A DNA stretch of 59,722 nucleotides, from contig JACVTC010000287.1 in assembly GCA_016946835.1 (NCBI GenBank), positions 1-59,722 on the forward strand. The letters are read 5' to 3'. The notes under the pieces are model-generated. The model ran no database searches. It saw nothing but the letters and a program-made list of their open reading frames with translations, and had not been told where the DNA came from. Of this stretch, positions 50,856 to 59,722 are shown in pieces (the first letter of the stretch is position 1; the number at the start of each line of letters is the position of its first letter). Source of the stretch: Neocallimastix lanati (nom. inval.). Lineage: Eukaryota; Neocallimastigomycota; Neocallimastigomycetes; Neocallimastigales; Neocallimastigaceae. The translations under genes were made by a program, and so were the position numbers.

Positions 50856-51487
50856 TATTAACAATGATAAATTATTTTAGAAAAATAATATTGAACTCTA
50901 AGTTTAAAAAATAAAAAAAAAAAAATATAATATAATATAAAATATAAAGAAAAAATAAATAATTAAAAAAAAAATAATAATAAAAATAAAAATAAAAATA
51001 AAAAACAAAAAAACAAAAAAACAAAAAAAAACAAAAAAACAAAAAAACAAAAAAAAAAATAAAAAAATAAACATTAAAAAATAAAATAAAAAATAAAAAA
51101 TAAAAATTAGTAATAAAATAAAAATTAGTAATAAAATAAAAATAAAAATAAAAAATAATAAATAAAAAATAAAAAATAATAAATAAAAAATAAAAAATAA
51201 TAAATAAAAAATAAAAAATAATAAATAAAAAATAAAAAATAATAAATAAAAAATAAAAAATAATAAATAAAAAATAAAATAAAAAAAATTAGTAATAAAA
51301 AAATATATTTTACTTTAGTTTTTTAAAATTTTATAAATTATATCTATTTTTATTATTATTACTTTTATTTTTAAAAAAATATATATTATTATAAGTTATA
51401 TTTTATAATGTGATTTATAAAATGATTTATAAAATGATTTTTTTTTTGTTATTTTTTTTTTAAAAAAATTTTAAACAAATTATTTAA
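50856..51487. other. A-rich, strand-asymmetric intergenic region with tandem repeats
   Basis: The plus strand is almost pure A with T or C punctuation: AAAAAAC units (about 51001-51055), then an 18-20-base AATAATAAATAAAAAATA-type unit repeated several times (about 51140-51280). No gene is present. Confidence 0.8.
51140..51280. repeat. Tandem A-rich repeat, unit near 18-20 bases
   Basis: Six or so consecutive copies of AATAATAAATAAAAAATAAA-like units lie between two secreted-protein genes. It is a likely slippage product; its length may vary between copies of the element. Confidence 0.75.
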
Positions 51488-53353
51488 ATGTTATCTGAAT
51501 TATTTATCATCATTAACATAATAAGCAGTGTTATTGCTGCATCTGGGGATTTTATAGATTCCAAAAAACCAATTTGGATTTATAATGAACAAACTAAAAA
51601 TGCTTTATGTTTATACACATCAGGATTTTATGAAAGTATCATTAGTTGTGAGGAATGTGGTAATTCTGATAATTATAAATGGTATTTAAGTACTACAGGA
51701 GATGATAATAGTATTCAAATTACGTCTGCTTTAGATACGTCAACATGTATATCTTATAATGATAATAATGAATTAATTTTAAGTGACTGCAGCGATGAAT
51801 CTGTTTTATATTATGATGATATATTCAAAAATTTAGAAATTAGTGATAAATGTATTGGTATTATAGACGAAAATAATAGTGATAGTTATCCTTATATAAA
51901 TTTAGAAAATTGTGAAACTAATTCAAATATATTATGGGATTTTTCAGATGTTATTCCTAGTAAAGCAGTTACTCCAACTAAAACTACTACATCTACACCA
52001 ACAGCTTCATCAGTTTGGCTTTATAATGAAAATACAGAACTATGTTTACATGTTTTTGGATATGAAGGTAATATTCCAACATATGAAGAATGTGGAAATA
52101 CAGACGATTTTAAATGGTATTACATAAAAGTCAAAGAAGGTAGTTTTTTCAAATCTAAAGAAAATCCTGAATTATGTTTAAGAGTTGATGATGAAGACGA
52201 AAGTAAAATTATAATGGGTAACTGTGATTCTAATGCTATTTTCCTTTATAATAATATTTATAAATCTATTGAAAGTAAAAAATGTCCTGACAATTGTATT
52301 GGTAATCCAAATTTCTCTAATGTAAAAAATGTAAAAAATAAAGTTTCATTATATGATTGTAATAATGAAGTACGCGATGATCAAATGTGGACTATAAAAA
52401 AATCTTTACCTAAATTAAAACCTACAACAACTACTATATATAAGCCTGCTCAAACAAGTACCGTTGCATGGATTTATAATGAAAGTAGTAATTCATGTTT
52501 ATATGGTCCTGATTATGAAAATGGAATTCCAACTTATTCCGAATGCAGAAATCTAGATGATTATAAATGGATCATTACAAAAAAGAAAGAAGGTTACTAT
52601 TTCAAATCTAAAAGTAATTCTGAATTGTGCCTAAACGTGGCTGATGAAAATAAAATTATTATGGGTAAATGTGATAATAATGCTCTCTTTAATTACAATA
52701 ATAATTATAAAACAATTATGAGTAAATATTATAATGATCGTTGTGTTGGTTATGAAAAATTACATAGTTACGGGGTAGCTTTTTATTCAGTTACAAAAAG
52801 ATCTGTAACTTTATATGATTGTAGTGAAGAAGTAAATGATGATCAAATGTGGCAATTGAAAACTTCATTCCCTAGAAAAATAATTACTACAACTAGAACT
52901 GCTACTACTACTACTTCTACAACTACGAAATCTCCATCACCTACTATAAATACTAGCTATCGTTGCGGTAAAGAATTTAACAATAAATCATGTTCGAAAG
53001 GGGAATGTTGTAGTAAATATGGTTATTGTGGAACTTCGATAGACCATTGTGGTACTGGATGTCAAGCCAGTTATGGTAGATGTAATGATGGTGGTCGTTG
53101 TGGCACTGATTATGGAAAATGTCTTAATGAGAAACAATGTTGTAGTCAACATGGCTATTGTGACATTTCAGATGCTCATTGTGGATCAAAATGTCAAAGT
53201 GAATTTGGGTTATGCTACGGCTCTCACGATAAATGTGGTGAACAATATGGTAGGTGTAAAGGTAATAAATGCTGCAGTAAATGGGGTTATTGTGGTACAT
53301 CCAATAATCATTGTAAAAAAGGATGCCAACCAAAGTATGGTTTATGCAAATAA
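51488..53353 (+). CDS. Secreted protein with three ricin-B-like and three chitin-binding modules
   Basis: The 621-residue protein starts at an ATG with a signal peptide (about 1-18). Three related modules follow (about 28-160, 174-310, 325-460), each with W-x-YNE near its start, a CL step, an E-C-x-N-x-D-x-[YF]-KW block and a final D-Q/N-x-x-W segment. This pattern is of ricin-type beta-trefoil lectins. Thr/Pro linkers separate them. The C-terminal part has three CBM18-like modules (about 495-535, 538-578, 583-621) with CCSKYGYCG, CCSQHGYCD and CCSKWGYCG cores. Nothing viral is visible; the whole architecture is fungal-type. Likely function is binding of chitin and other glycans at the wall or on plant or microbial surfaces. 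Confidence 0.9.
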   Translation: MLSELFIIINIISSVIAASGDFIDSKKPIWIYNEQTKNALCLYTSGFYESIISCEECGNSDNYKWYLSTTGDDNSIQITSALDTSTCISYNDNNELILSDCSDESVLYYDDIFKNLEISDKCIGIIDENNSDSYPYINLENCETNSNILWDFSDVIPSKAVTPTKTTTSTPTASSVWLYNENTELCLHVFGYEGNIPTYEECGNTDDFKWYYIKVKEGSFFKSKENPELCLRVDDEDESKIIMGNCDSNAIFLYNNIYKSIESKKCPDNCIGNPNFSNVKNVKNKVSLYDCNNEVRDDQMWTIKKSLPKLKPTTTTIYKPAQTSTVAWIYNESSNSCLYGPDYENGIPTYSECRNLDDYKWIITKKKEGYYFKSKSNSELCLNVADENKIIMGKCDNNALFNYNNNYKTIMSKYYNDRCVGYEKLHSYGVAFYSVTKRSVTLYDCSEEVNDDQMWQLKTSFPRKIITTTRTATTTTSTTTKSPSPTINTSYRCGKEFNNKSCSKGECCSKYGYCGTSIDHCGTGCQASYGRCNDGGRCGTDYGKCLNEKQCCSQHGYCDISDAHCGSKCQSEFGLCYGSHDKCGEQYGRCKGNKCCSKWGYCGTSNNHCKKGCQPKYGLCK

Positions 53354-54872
53354 AAATTTAATTAGTTTGATAAATAAATTTTAAATCTTTACTTATTAAA
53401 GTTTCACAAAAATGATCTATTATATAAAAAATAAATATAATTCTATCTATTAAAAGCAATAAAAAATAAAAATTAAATATAATACAAAAAAAAAAAAATT
53501 ATATTAAATAAAAATTTAAAAATAAAAGTTAAAATAAAAAAAAAAAATTACAATTTATTCAATATAAATTATAATTATAACAATAGATTCCATAGATAGT
53601 TTAGATATAGTATTTTTGGACTATTACCTAATAAATTTATAAAAATATTTTTATAAAAGTCAAAAAAAAAAAAAATAAATAAATAAATCAATAAAATAGG
53701 TAAAAATAAATTATAATAATGAAATAAAATTAAAAAAAAAAAAAAAGAAATGAATAATTTTAAATAAAAAATTGATAATAAAATTGATATTAAATGCTAA
53801 AATAGTAAAAGATTTTTTAAAAATTTAAGTTCTTTTTTTTTTAAAATTACAATTTATTTATTTGTAATAAATATTTTTATTTTAAAATAAAAAAAAATTA
53901 AATAATAAAAATAATAATTTTTAAATTTAAAAATTTTTTTTTAAAGATATTTATTCTCTAAAATATCTAAATTAAATTTTTTTAAAATAATATTATTATA
54001 TTAATTAAAAATTTAATTTTTTTTTTTAGACATGAATAAATCATAAAAAAATTATATATCTTGTATCATAAATTTATTTTTCTTTAACACAAAAAAATTT
54101 ATTTTATTGCTGTAAATTTATTTAATTGTTACACAATATATAATCAAATAATTTTAGTTTTTTGAATTTGTTAAGATATACTTTCAATATATATATATAT
54201 TTTTTTATGTATATTTTTTTTTTTTAAAAAATATAATACATTAAATAATTAAAATATTTTTCAAATTAGGTAAACATTTATATTGTTATAAATGAGTTAA
54301 AGAAAAATTAATTATTAAAAGACTATTTAATATTTTTATTAAAAGAAAAAAAAAATAAATAAATAAATAAAATTAATTCGATATATATTATTTAAATAAT
54401 AATTATTTAGAAAAAAAATTATTTTAATAATAATATAAATAATAATATATTTATATATTTAATTTAATAAATCCTATACATATAAAAATTAAAATAATTA
54501 TTATTTTATTTATTAATTTTTCATTGAGTGTTTATTTACTAAAAAAAAAAAAAATAAAAATATATTATTAAAATTAAATATTAAATTAATTTAAATATTT
54601 TATTTTATTTTATATTCACACTAAAACATAGGACTATAATGCATTATTAAATATATATTATTAATCTACAATTATTAAAGTTTCCATATATATTTCCTAT
54701 ATATTATTATCCTATTATTAAAAATATATATTTTAATTTAATTTCTAACAAGTATTACTAATTTTAAGTTCGTTAATACACATTCAAATGATTTTTATTG
54801 TTTCATATAATAATATATAAATTTATATATCAATGTAATAATTTATTTTTTATATAACATTTAATTTTAATC
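53354..54872. other. Longest gene-free region (about 1.5 kb)
   Basis: This gap joins the secreted-protein region to the core block and contains the promoter of the polymerase N-terminal piece. It is AT-rich with many A or T runs, and I find no reading frame, hairpin or pseudogene. As the largest gap it is one place to look for the origin. Confidence 0.6.
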
Positions 54873-57032
54873 ATGTATTTAAAGTTTAATTTATATACAG
54901 ATGAAGAATTTGAAAAGGAAACGATCCTTATTAAAAATAAGAATGAATTAACGGATAATACAACATCATTTATTCTCAATCCTCAATTACCATGTAAACA
55001 ATGTAAATCAATGATAGATTGTCCAGGACACACGGGAAGAATACCACTTTATTACAGAATTGTTCATCCTGTATTTGTAAATATATTATGTAAAGAAATA
55101 AGTCATATTTGTCCAGTTTGTAAAAAATATAATCCTTTACTTTCCACTAATAACCCCTGTTGCGAAAAACGTGTAGTTGCTACAACATTTTCATATCATA
55201 AAGTTAAATCGGAGGAAGTCACATCCAATAAATTCAAGTATTCCAAAAATTTTGATAAAGAGTTAAAGAATATTTCAGAATATTCTTTCACTTTTGGTAA
55301 GAAAACATTATCTATTGAGCAAATGTACGAAGAAATTCGTTCTGCAAATTTTTCAAAAAATCCAGAGCTACAAAATCATTTACTTAATGTTTTTATCAAA
55401 AATATTCCAGTTTTACCAATCAATATGAGACCATCTATTCTAGATTCTAGCAACACTACGATTCATAATAACGTAACAACATTATATCAACGTGTATTAG
55501 ATCTCAACTACCAATATCAAAACGGAAATTTAATTAAGTCCGTCTACATTGTACGTGCGTATAATTTATACAAGAAAATTTTAGGTATTCGTAGTAAAAA
55601 CGATTCGGTTGAGGATGCTAATAGAAATTATATTAAACAGATGTTATCAGGAAAAAATGGTATTTTCCGAAGTATGTGTTTAGCTAAGCGTCAAAATTTT
55701 TGTCTTCGAAGTGTTATCGTGCCAAATATTGATATCCCTTTAGATGTAGTATTAATTCCTAAAGTCTTTACTGATTCCTTAATTCCCTATGGGTATAAAA
55801 CCAATGACTTTGTTATCATCAATAGACAACCTACACTTCAAACTACTTCAATCTTAGCCGTTCATTCTCGTCCAAGTAACTGTCGAACCATTCAGATCAA
55901 TCCACTTATTGCTAATGTCTTTCAAGCAGATTTTGACGGTGACGAAATGAACATTTTTTGGTTACCGGGTGAAGAAGCTAAAGAAGAGTTGGCCACAAAA
56001 TTAAATATTGCAAATAATATCCGGTCATTTAAAAATGCTTCTATTATGATCAAATTTATACAAGATACTTTAACCGGAATTTATAATATGACACGTAATA
56101 AAGAAAATATTGATATTGATATTGTTAAAAGAATGTGCGATAAATTGGGCATTCCCGATAGTGATTGGAAAAAATTTTGTAAATACTACAAATCGCGTAT
56201 GAATAGTACAGATATCCCATATGCTCACCTGTTATCTTTATTACTTCCTAGAACGCTTACTTTACATGATCATGAAGGTAAATTGATCGTAGATAAAGGA
56301 ATATTACTAGGCGTTATCAGCGATAAAAATCAAACTATTTTACTTAATGCTATTTCAAATTACGGTAATGAATTCTATTTAAAATTTATGTGGGATGTTC
56401 AACGCATGGTTCATGTATATAATCTTACTCATGTTATCACTATTTCTATTGCTGATTGTATGGTAAATGATAAATTAAGAGAATCATATCTTCCCATAAC
56501 CGATAGTATCTTAAATAAAATGGATCCTATACCTGTACTAAATCTTGACTCATTGATAGAAAATCAAAATAAATTTGAAAATTACAACGAGTTTAAGAAT
56601 CAAGTTTTTCGCAAATATTGTGATCTTACAGAATTAGTGGAATCCATTGATAATAATTTAACTAATATCATTAACAGTGGATCTAAAGGAAATGTGGATA
56701 ATGTTATTCAAATATTGATGTCGGTTGGAGTTCAAGCTATTTTACCAGTTTGTTATATTAAAAGTTCCTATTCCGAAGGATTAACAGCAAAAGAATTATT
56801 TATTCATTCAAAATCTGGTCGAGCAGGTATTATTTCTACTTCTCTTAATACATCATCTACCGGGTATTTACAAAGAGAACTTGTTAAAAGTATGGAAGAT
56901 TTAGTAACCGATGAACAAGGAGTAGTTCATAACTACTCCAATGAGGAGATATATTATTACCCATTTAGTACAAATAAGCCAGACATTGATGAAACATTTT
57001 TAGAGCATGCATTTTCTATGGCTAGTCTTTAA
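54873..57032 (+). CDS. RNA polymerase largest subunit, N-terminal piece (A'-like)
   Basis: The 719-residue N-terminal two thirds of the RPB1/beta-prime-type subunit has a clamp zinc site with CKQCKSMIDCPGHTG (41-55), NRQPTLQTTSILAVHSR (about 322), and the catalytic metal loop ADFDGDEM (352-359) with its three Asp. Near the end is the bridge-helix region GLTAKELFIHSKSGRAG and TGYLQRELVKSMEDL (about 640-675). It stops 40 or so residues later, before the trigger loop, which is encoded separately at 11910-13412. The acting enzyme therefore needs both products. This split resembles the archaeal A'/A'' arrangement. The full gene is intact here; the copy at 1-435 is its overlap. Confidence 0.96.
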   Translation: MYLKFNLYTDEEFEKETILIKNKNELTDNTTSFILNPQLPCKQCKSMIDCPGHTGRIPLYYRIVHPVFVNILCKEISHICPVCKKYNPLLSTNNPCCEKRVVATTFSYHKVKSEEVTSNKFKYSKNFDKELKNISEYSFTFGKKTLSIEQMYEEIRSANFSKNPELQNHLLNVFIKNIPVLPINMRPSILDSSNTTIHNNVTTLYQRVLDLNYQYQNGNLIKSVYIVRAYNLYKKILGIRSKNDSVEDANRNYIKQMLSGKNGIFRSMCLAKRQNFCLRSVIVPNIDIPLDVVLIPKVFTDSLIPYGYKTNDFVIINRQPTLQTTSILAVHSRPSNCRTIQINPLIANVFQADFDGDEMNIFWLPGEEAKEELATKLNIANNIRSFKNASIMIKFIQDTLTGIYNMTRNKENIDIDIVKRMCDKLGIPDSDWKKFCKYYKSRMNSTDIPYAHLLSLLLPRTLTLHDHEGKLIVDKGILLGVISDKNQTILLNAISNYGNEFYLKFMWDVQRMVHVYNLTHVITISIADCMVNDKLRESYLPITDSILNKMDPIPVLNLDSLIENQNKFENYNEFKNQVFRKYCDLTELVESIDNNLTNIINSGSKGNVDNVIQILMSVGVQAILPVCYIKSSYSEGLTAKELFIHSKSGRAGIISTSLNTSSTGYLQRELVKSMEDLVTDEQGVVHNYSNEEIYYYPFSTNKPDIDETFLEHAFSMASL

Positions 57033-57690
57033 ACTAAATATAATATATAGAGACCGTCAATATGATATTACAGATATAAAAATAGGATATAATATAAAAT
57101 ATATTGTTGAAATCAAAAAAGGTGTAGTTTAAAGTTTTAAAAATATTTTAAATAAAAAAAAATTTATTACTATTACTGTATATTTGTTTTTATATTTTTT
57201 TAAAAAAACATTATATACATTTATGAAATAGTTAATTTTTTTAAGCATTTTTTTAACATTTTTTTTTTTTTTAAAAAAAATCATTTACACATATAATTGG
57301 AATAAGCAGTTATTTTTATTTTTAATAATATATAAATTATAGTAATTAATTTACTATTTACATAATTTAAAGTATTAAATATTAATATAAATATAAATAT
57401 TATTATGTTTTAAATATAAAAATTATTGAAATATTAAATAAAATTAAAAATTATTAATTAGAGTTTAAATTTGTTATTATTGAATTTTCTTTTTTATATT
57501 TATAAAATTAAAATGTCATAAAGAATTGCAATTGAATTTACATGTTTAAACATGCTTTTAATTATTAATTTTATTTTTCATAGTTTTATACATGAATATA
57601 ATTATTATTATTATATTTTTTTTTTTCAATTTTGTATATAATTTTAATTTTTATTTTATTTTAATCTTTAAATTTTTTTTTTTTTAGAAA
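57033..57690. other. Second copy of the 436-1092 intergenic region
   Basis: It has the same content as 436-1092, with the palindrome now at 57541-57554 and one extra T in the poly-T run before 57686. Confidence 0.85.
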
Positions 57691-58563
57691 TTATTCAGAA
57701 TTAATATTCAAAGTTATATAAGATTTTGAATTATAGTAAAAAGTATTATAATGATCATTAATAATTTTATTTATTTTATTGTAGATTACTACCGGATTAT
57801 TTTCAATAATATCACTATTACGTTTGTTAATTTCATTAATATCATATGGAATTCCGTATTCAGAGAGAAATTCCTTGATTTTACTAAAAATAGGTTTTTC
57901 CTTAATCAAAGCAATAGACTTGAACGTCATTTTAATGTAATACTCGGGTTGTAATTCTTCTCCATATCTACTGACTTCAACATAATGAGTTGCCATAAAA
58001 TAACTGTTTTGCTTTTTATTTTTTTCGGTGGAGCAATATTGAATAACAAGTATTCCAGCACCAAAATAACTTTTAAATTCATCGAAAAATAAAATATAAG
58101 AATGTAATGATTTGTCAACCATATCAACACTTAATGGCCATTTAGTAGACTTAGATTCATTTTTTCTTATATCGTTGTTTTGACTGTCCTTTTGAAATAT
58201 CCAATTATTACCTAGGGAAACAACAACTGCCGGATGTCCATATTTAAGAGTGGTAGCAACATTACTGATATATTGATTTAATGGTAGTTTCCCTTCTGAA
58301 CGAACATGAACTCCACAATACATATGTCCCGGAATTACTTTATTATTACAAGTGGTTTTATTTCTTTTTAATCCAATACAAGTATTATTCAAACTAAGTT
58401 TGGCCATTTCATGAATTGATGATTGGATATCATCTTCCTTAGTTAAATTATTTAAAATATTATCTTTATTTATATTAAGGTTATAATTATTATTGAAGAC
58501 TTGGACAGATTTACTACATAATATTTCGATCACTTCGTTGTAATAATTTGTTAAATTTTCCAT
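57691..58563 (-). CDS. Zinc-motif hypothetical protein (overlap copy)
   Basis: It encodes the same 290 residues as 1093-1965. On a circular molecule this is the same gene, not a paralogue. See that entry for the zinc motif and interpretation. Confidence 0.9.
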   Translation of the reverse strand: MENLTNYYNEVIEILCSKSVQVFNNNYNLNINKDNILNNLTKEDDIQSSIHEMAKLSLNNTCIGLKRNKTTCNNKVIPGHMYCGVHVRSEGKLPLNQYISNVATTLKYGHPAVVVSLGNNWIFQKDSQNNDIRKNESKSTKWPLSVDMVDKSLHSYILFFDEFKSYFGAGILVIQYCSTEKNKKQNSYFMATHYVEVSRYGEELQPEYYIKMTFKSIALIKEKPIFSKIKEFLSEYGIPYDINEINKRNSDIIENNPVVIYNKINKIINDHYNTFYYNSKSYITLNINSE

Positions 58564-59393
58564 TATTACAAATTTAAATAGAATAATATAAACCTTATTA
58601 AAAGTAAAAAATAAAATTTAAAATTAAAATATATTAAATTTATAAAAATAATAATGTAAGTAATTCTAAAAGTATTTATTTAACTTCTTTTATAAATGTC
58701 ATTTATCATTTGAAAGAGTTTTCTCATATAAATTAAATAAAATTTTTAAAGTTTAAAGTAGATCTAAAAAAAATAAAATTTTTAAAATTTAATCTTAATC
58801 TAAAATTTAAAATTTTATACCTTTTAATTTATTTTTTGGGATAGTTGAATTTTAAATATTAGTAAATATATATTATATATATATATTTTTTTATAGTTGG
58901 ACAGATAATGTAATAATTTATCAATTTTCAATAGCATATATTATTCATTCATATACCAATAAAATTAAAAGAAAAAATTTTAATAACTTAAATATATTAT
59001 TATTACATTGAAAATATATTTATAAAATGATTTAAAAAGTATAATATTTAATACATTTATAAACAAATATTAAGGTTTATATTTTATAAATTTATTAAAA
59101 AAAAAAAAAATATAAAAGTTAAAAGAGTAATACATTTTTTGATATATTACATAAAAATTAGTATAATTTTAATTTTGTATAAAGTATTATTGATGTAGTA
59201 AATAAATTATTATTTTACAATTATTTAATTTAATTTGTTAAGCAGTTTAATTACTTTATTAGTAATTATATTTATTTTACATTATATAAATATATATTAA
59301 TTTTTCCTTTTTGTTTTATTTTTTTTTTTTTTAATTTATTTACAAAAATAATAGAGTTAAATAAATTTGTATTGAGGATAGATAGAACTATAA
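58564..59393. other. Second copy of the 1966-2795 intergenic region
   Basis: It repeats the divergent promoter region, including TATTGAGGATA at 59370-59380. Confidence 0.85.
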
Positions 59394-59722
59394 ATGACAT
59401 ATCCGGATATTAATAACTTACATAGTTTAAGAGAATTTACGGAGATTTATACGAATAATCCGTTGATAGAAGAAAATGTACATATGAAAAGATACCAAAT
59501 ATTACCCGTAAGGTATATGTCACCGGAAAATGAAGTGGTCAACCGATTTCTAATTTATCATTCACCAGGAACCGGGAAATCATTCACCGCATTATGGATT
59601 GCATTAAAATTCATAAATGTTTATAAGAAACCTTGTATTATTCTTGTAAAAGGTAAGGAAGCTATTACGGAATTTACCAAACGTGTAAAGACTTGGTATG
59701 ATTATACTTTTGAATATTATCC
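59394..59722 (+). CDS. D6/D11-type helicase (5' end only, overlap copy)
   Basis: The first 109 codons of the helicase at 2796-6305, cut by the window edge. It includes Walker A in YHSPGTGKS. It is not a separate gene. Confidence 0.93.
   Translation, partial: MTYPDINNLHSLREFTEIYTNNPLIEENVHMKRYQILPVRYMSPENEVVNRFLIYHSPGTGKSFTALWIALKFINVYKKPCIILVKGKEAITEFTKRVKTWYDYTFEYY

Larger units (their letters stand above)
56598..59722. repeat. Terminal overlap, right copy
   Basis: Second copy of bases 1-3124, one base longer because of the poly-T difference. If the two are the same locus, the unit length is 56597 or 56598 bases. Features inside this copy duplicate those described near the left end. Confidence 0.95.

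Overview
The window looks like one circular genome of about 56.6 kb that was opened inside a gene. Bases 1-3124 recur at 56598-59722, and the only difference I found is a poly-T run of 12 in one copy and 13 in the other. Both overlap ends fall inside genes (RNA polymerase large subunit and a helicase). This is what an untrimmed circular assembly, or reads through a head-to-tail concatemer, would give. The DNA is extremely AT-rich, shows no introns in the genes I can read, and uses an apparently standard code.

About half of it (roughly 54.9 kb through the junction to 30.1 kb) is a virus-type information-processing core related to nucleocytoplasmic large DNA viruses (pox/asfar-like): a family B DNA polymerase, a D5-type SF3 helicase, a uracil-DNA-glycosylase-like protein with an altered active site, both large RNA polymerase subunits (each encoded in two pieces), a small TFIIS-type zinc ribbon, a D6/D11-type SF2 helicase, a possible early-transcription-factor large subunit, and a three-domain mRNA capping enzyme. 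With five unidentified proteins this could suffice for transcription and most of replication outside the nucleus. I see no major capsid protein, packaging ATPase, protease, ligase, topoisomerase or primase domain.

The other region (about 30.9-53.4 kb) has a different character. It encodes secreted or surface proteins: chitin-binding type 1 (CBM18-like) modules, bulb-lectin-like and ricin-B-like modules, Thr/Ser-rich linkers, Kex2-type KR sites, a GPI-anchor-type tail, and two giant secreted proteins of 1977 and 2113 residues. This style and the base composition suggest an early-diverging fungus, most likely an anaerobic gut fungus (Neocallimastigomycota), as host; that is inference. Between the two regions lies a compact, comparatively GC-rich segment (about 30484-30608) that folds into a closed multi-hairpin structure and is the best RNA-gene candidate.

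Overall reading: a capsid-less, circular, virus-derived replicon (functionally reminiscent of the linear cytoplasmic plasmids of yeasts but with a different replication set) that carries a cargo of fungal-type cell-surface proteins. Intergenic stretches are AT-rich with homopolymers and simple repeats and give little further signal.
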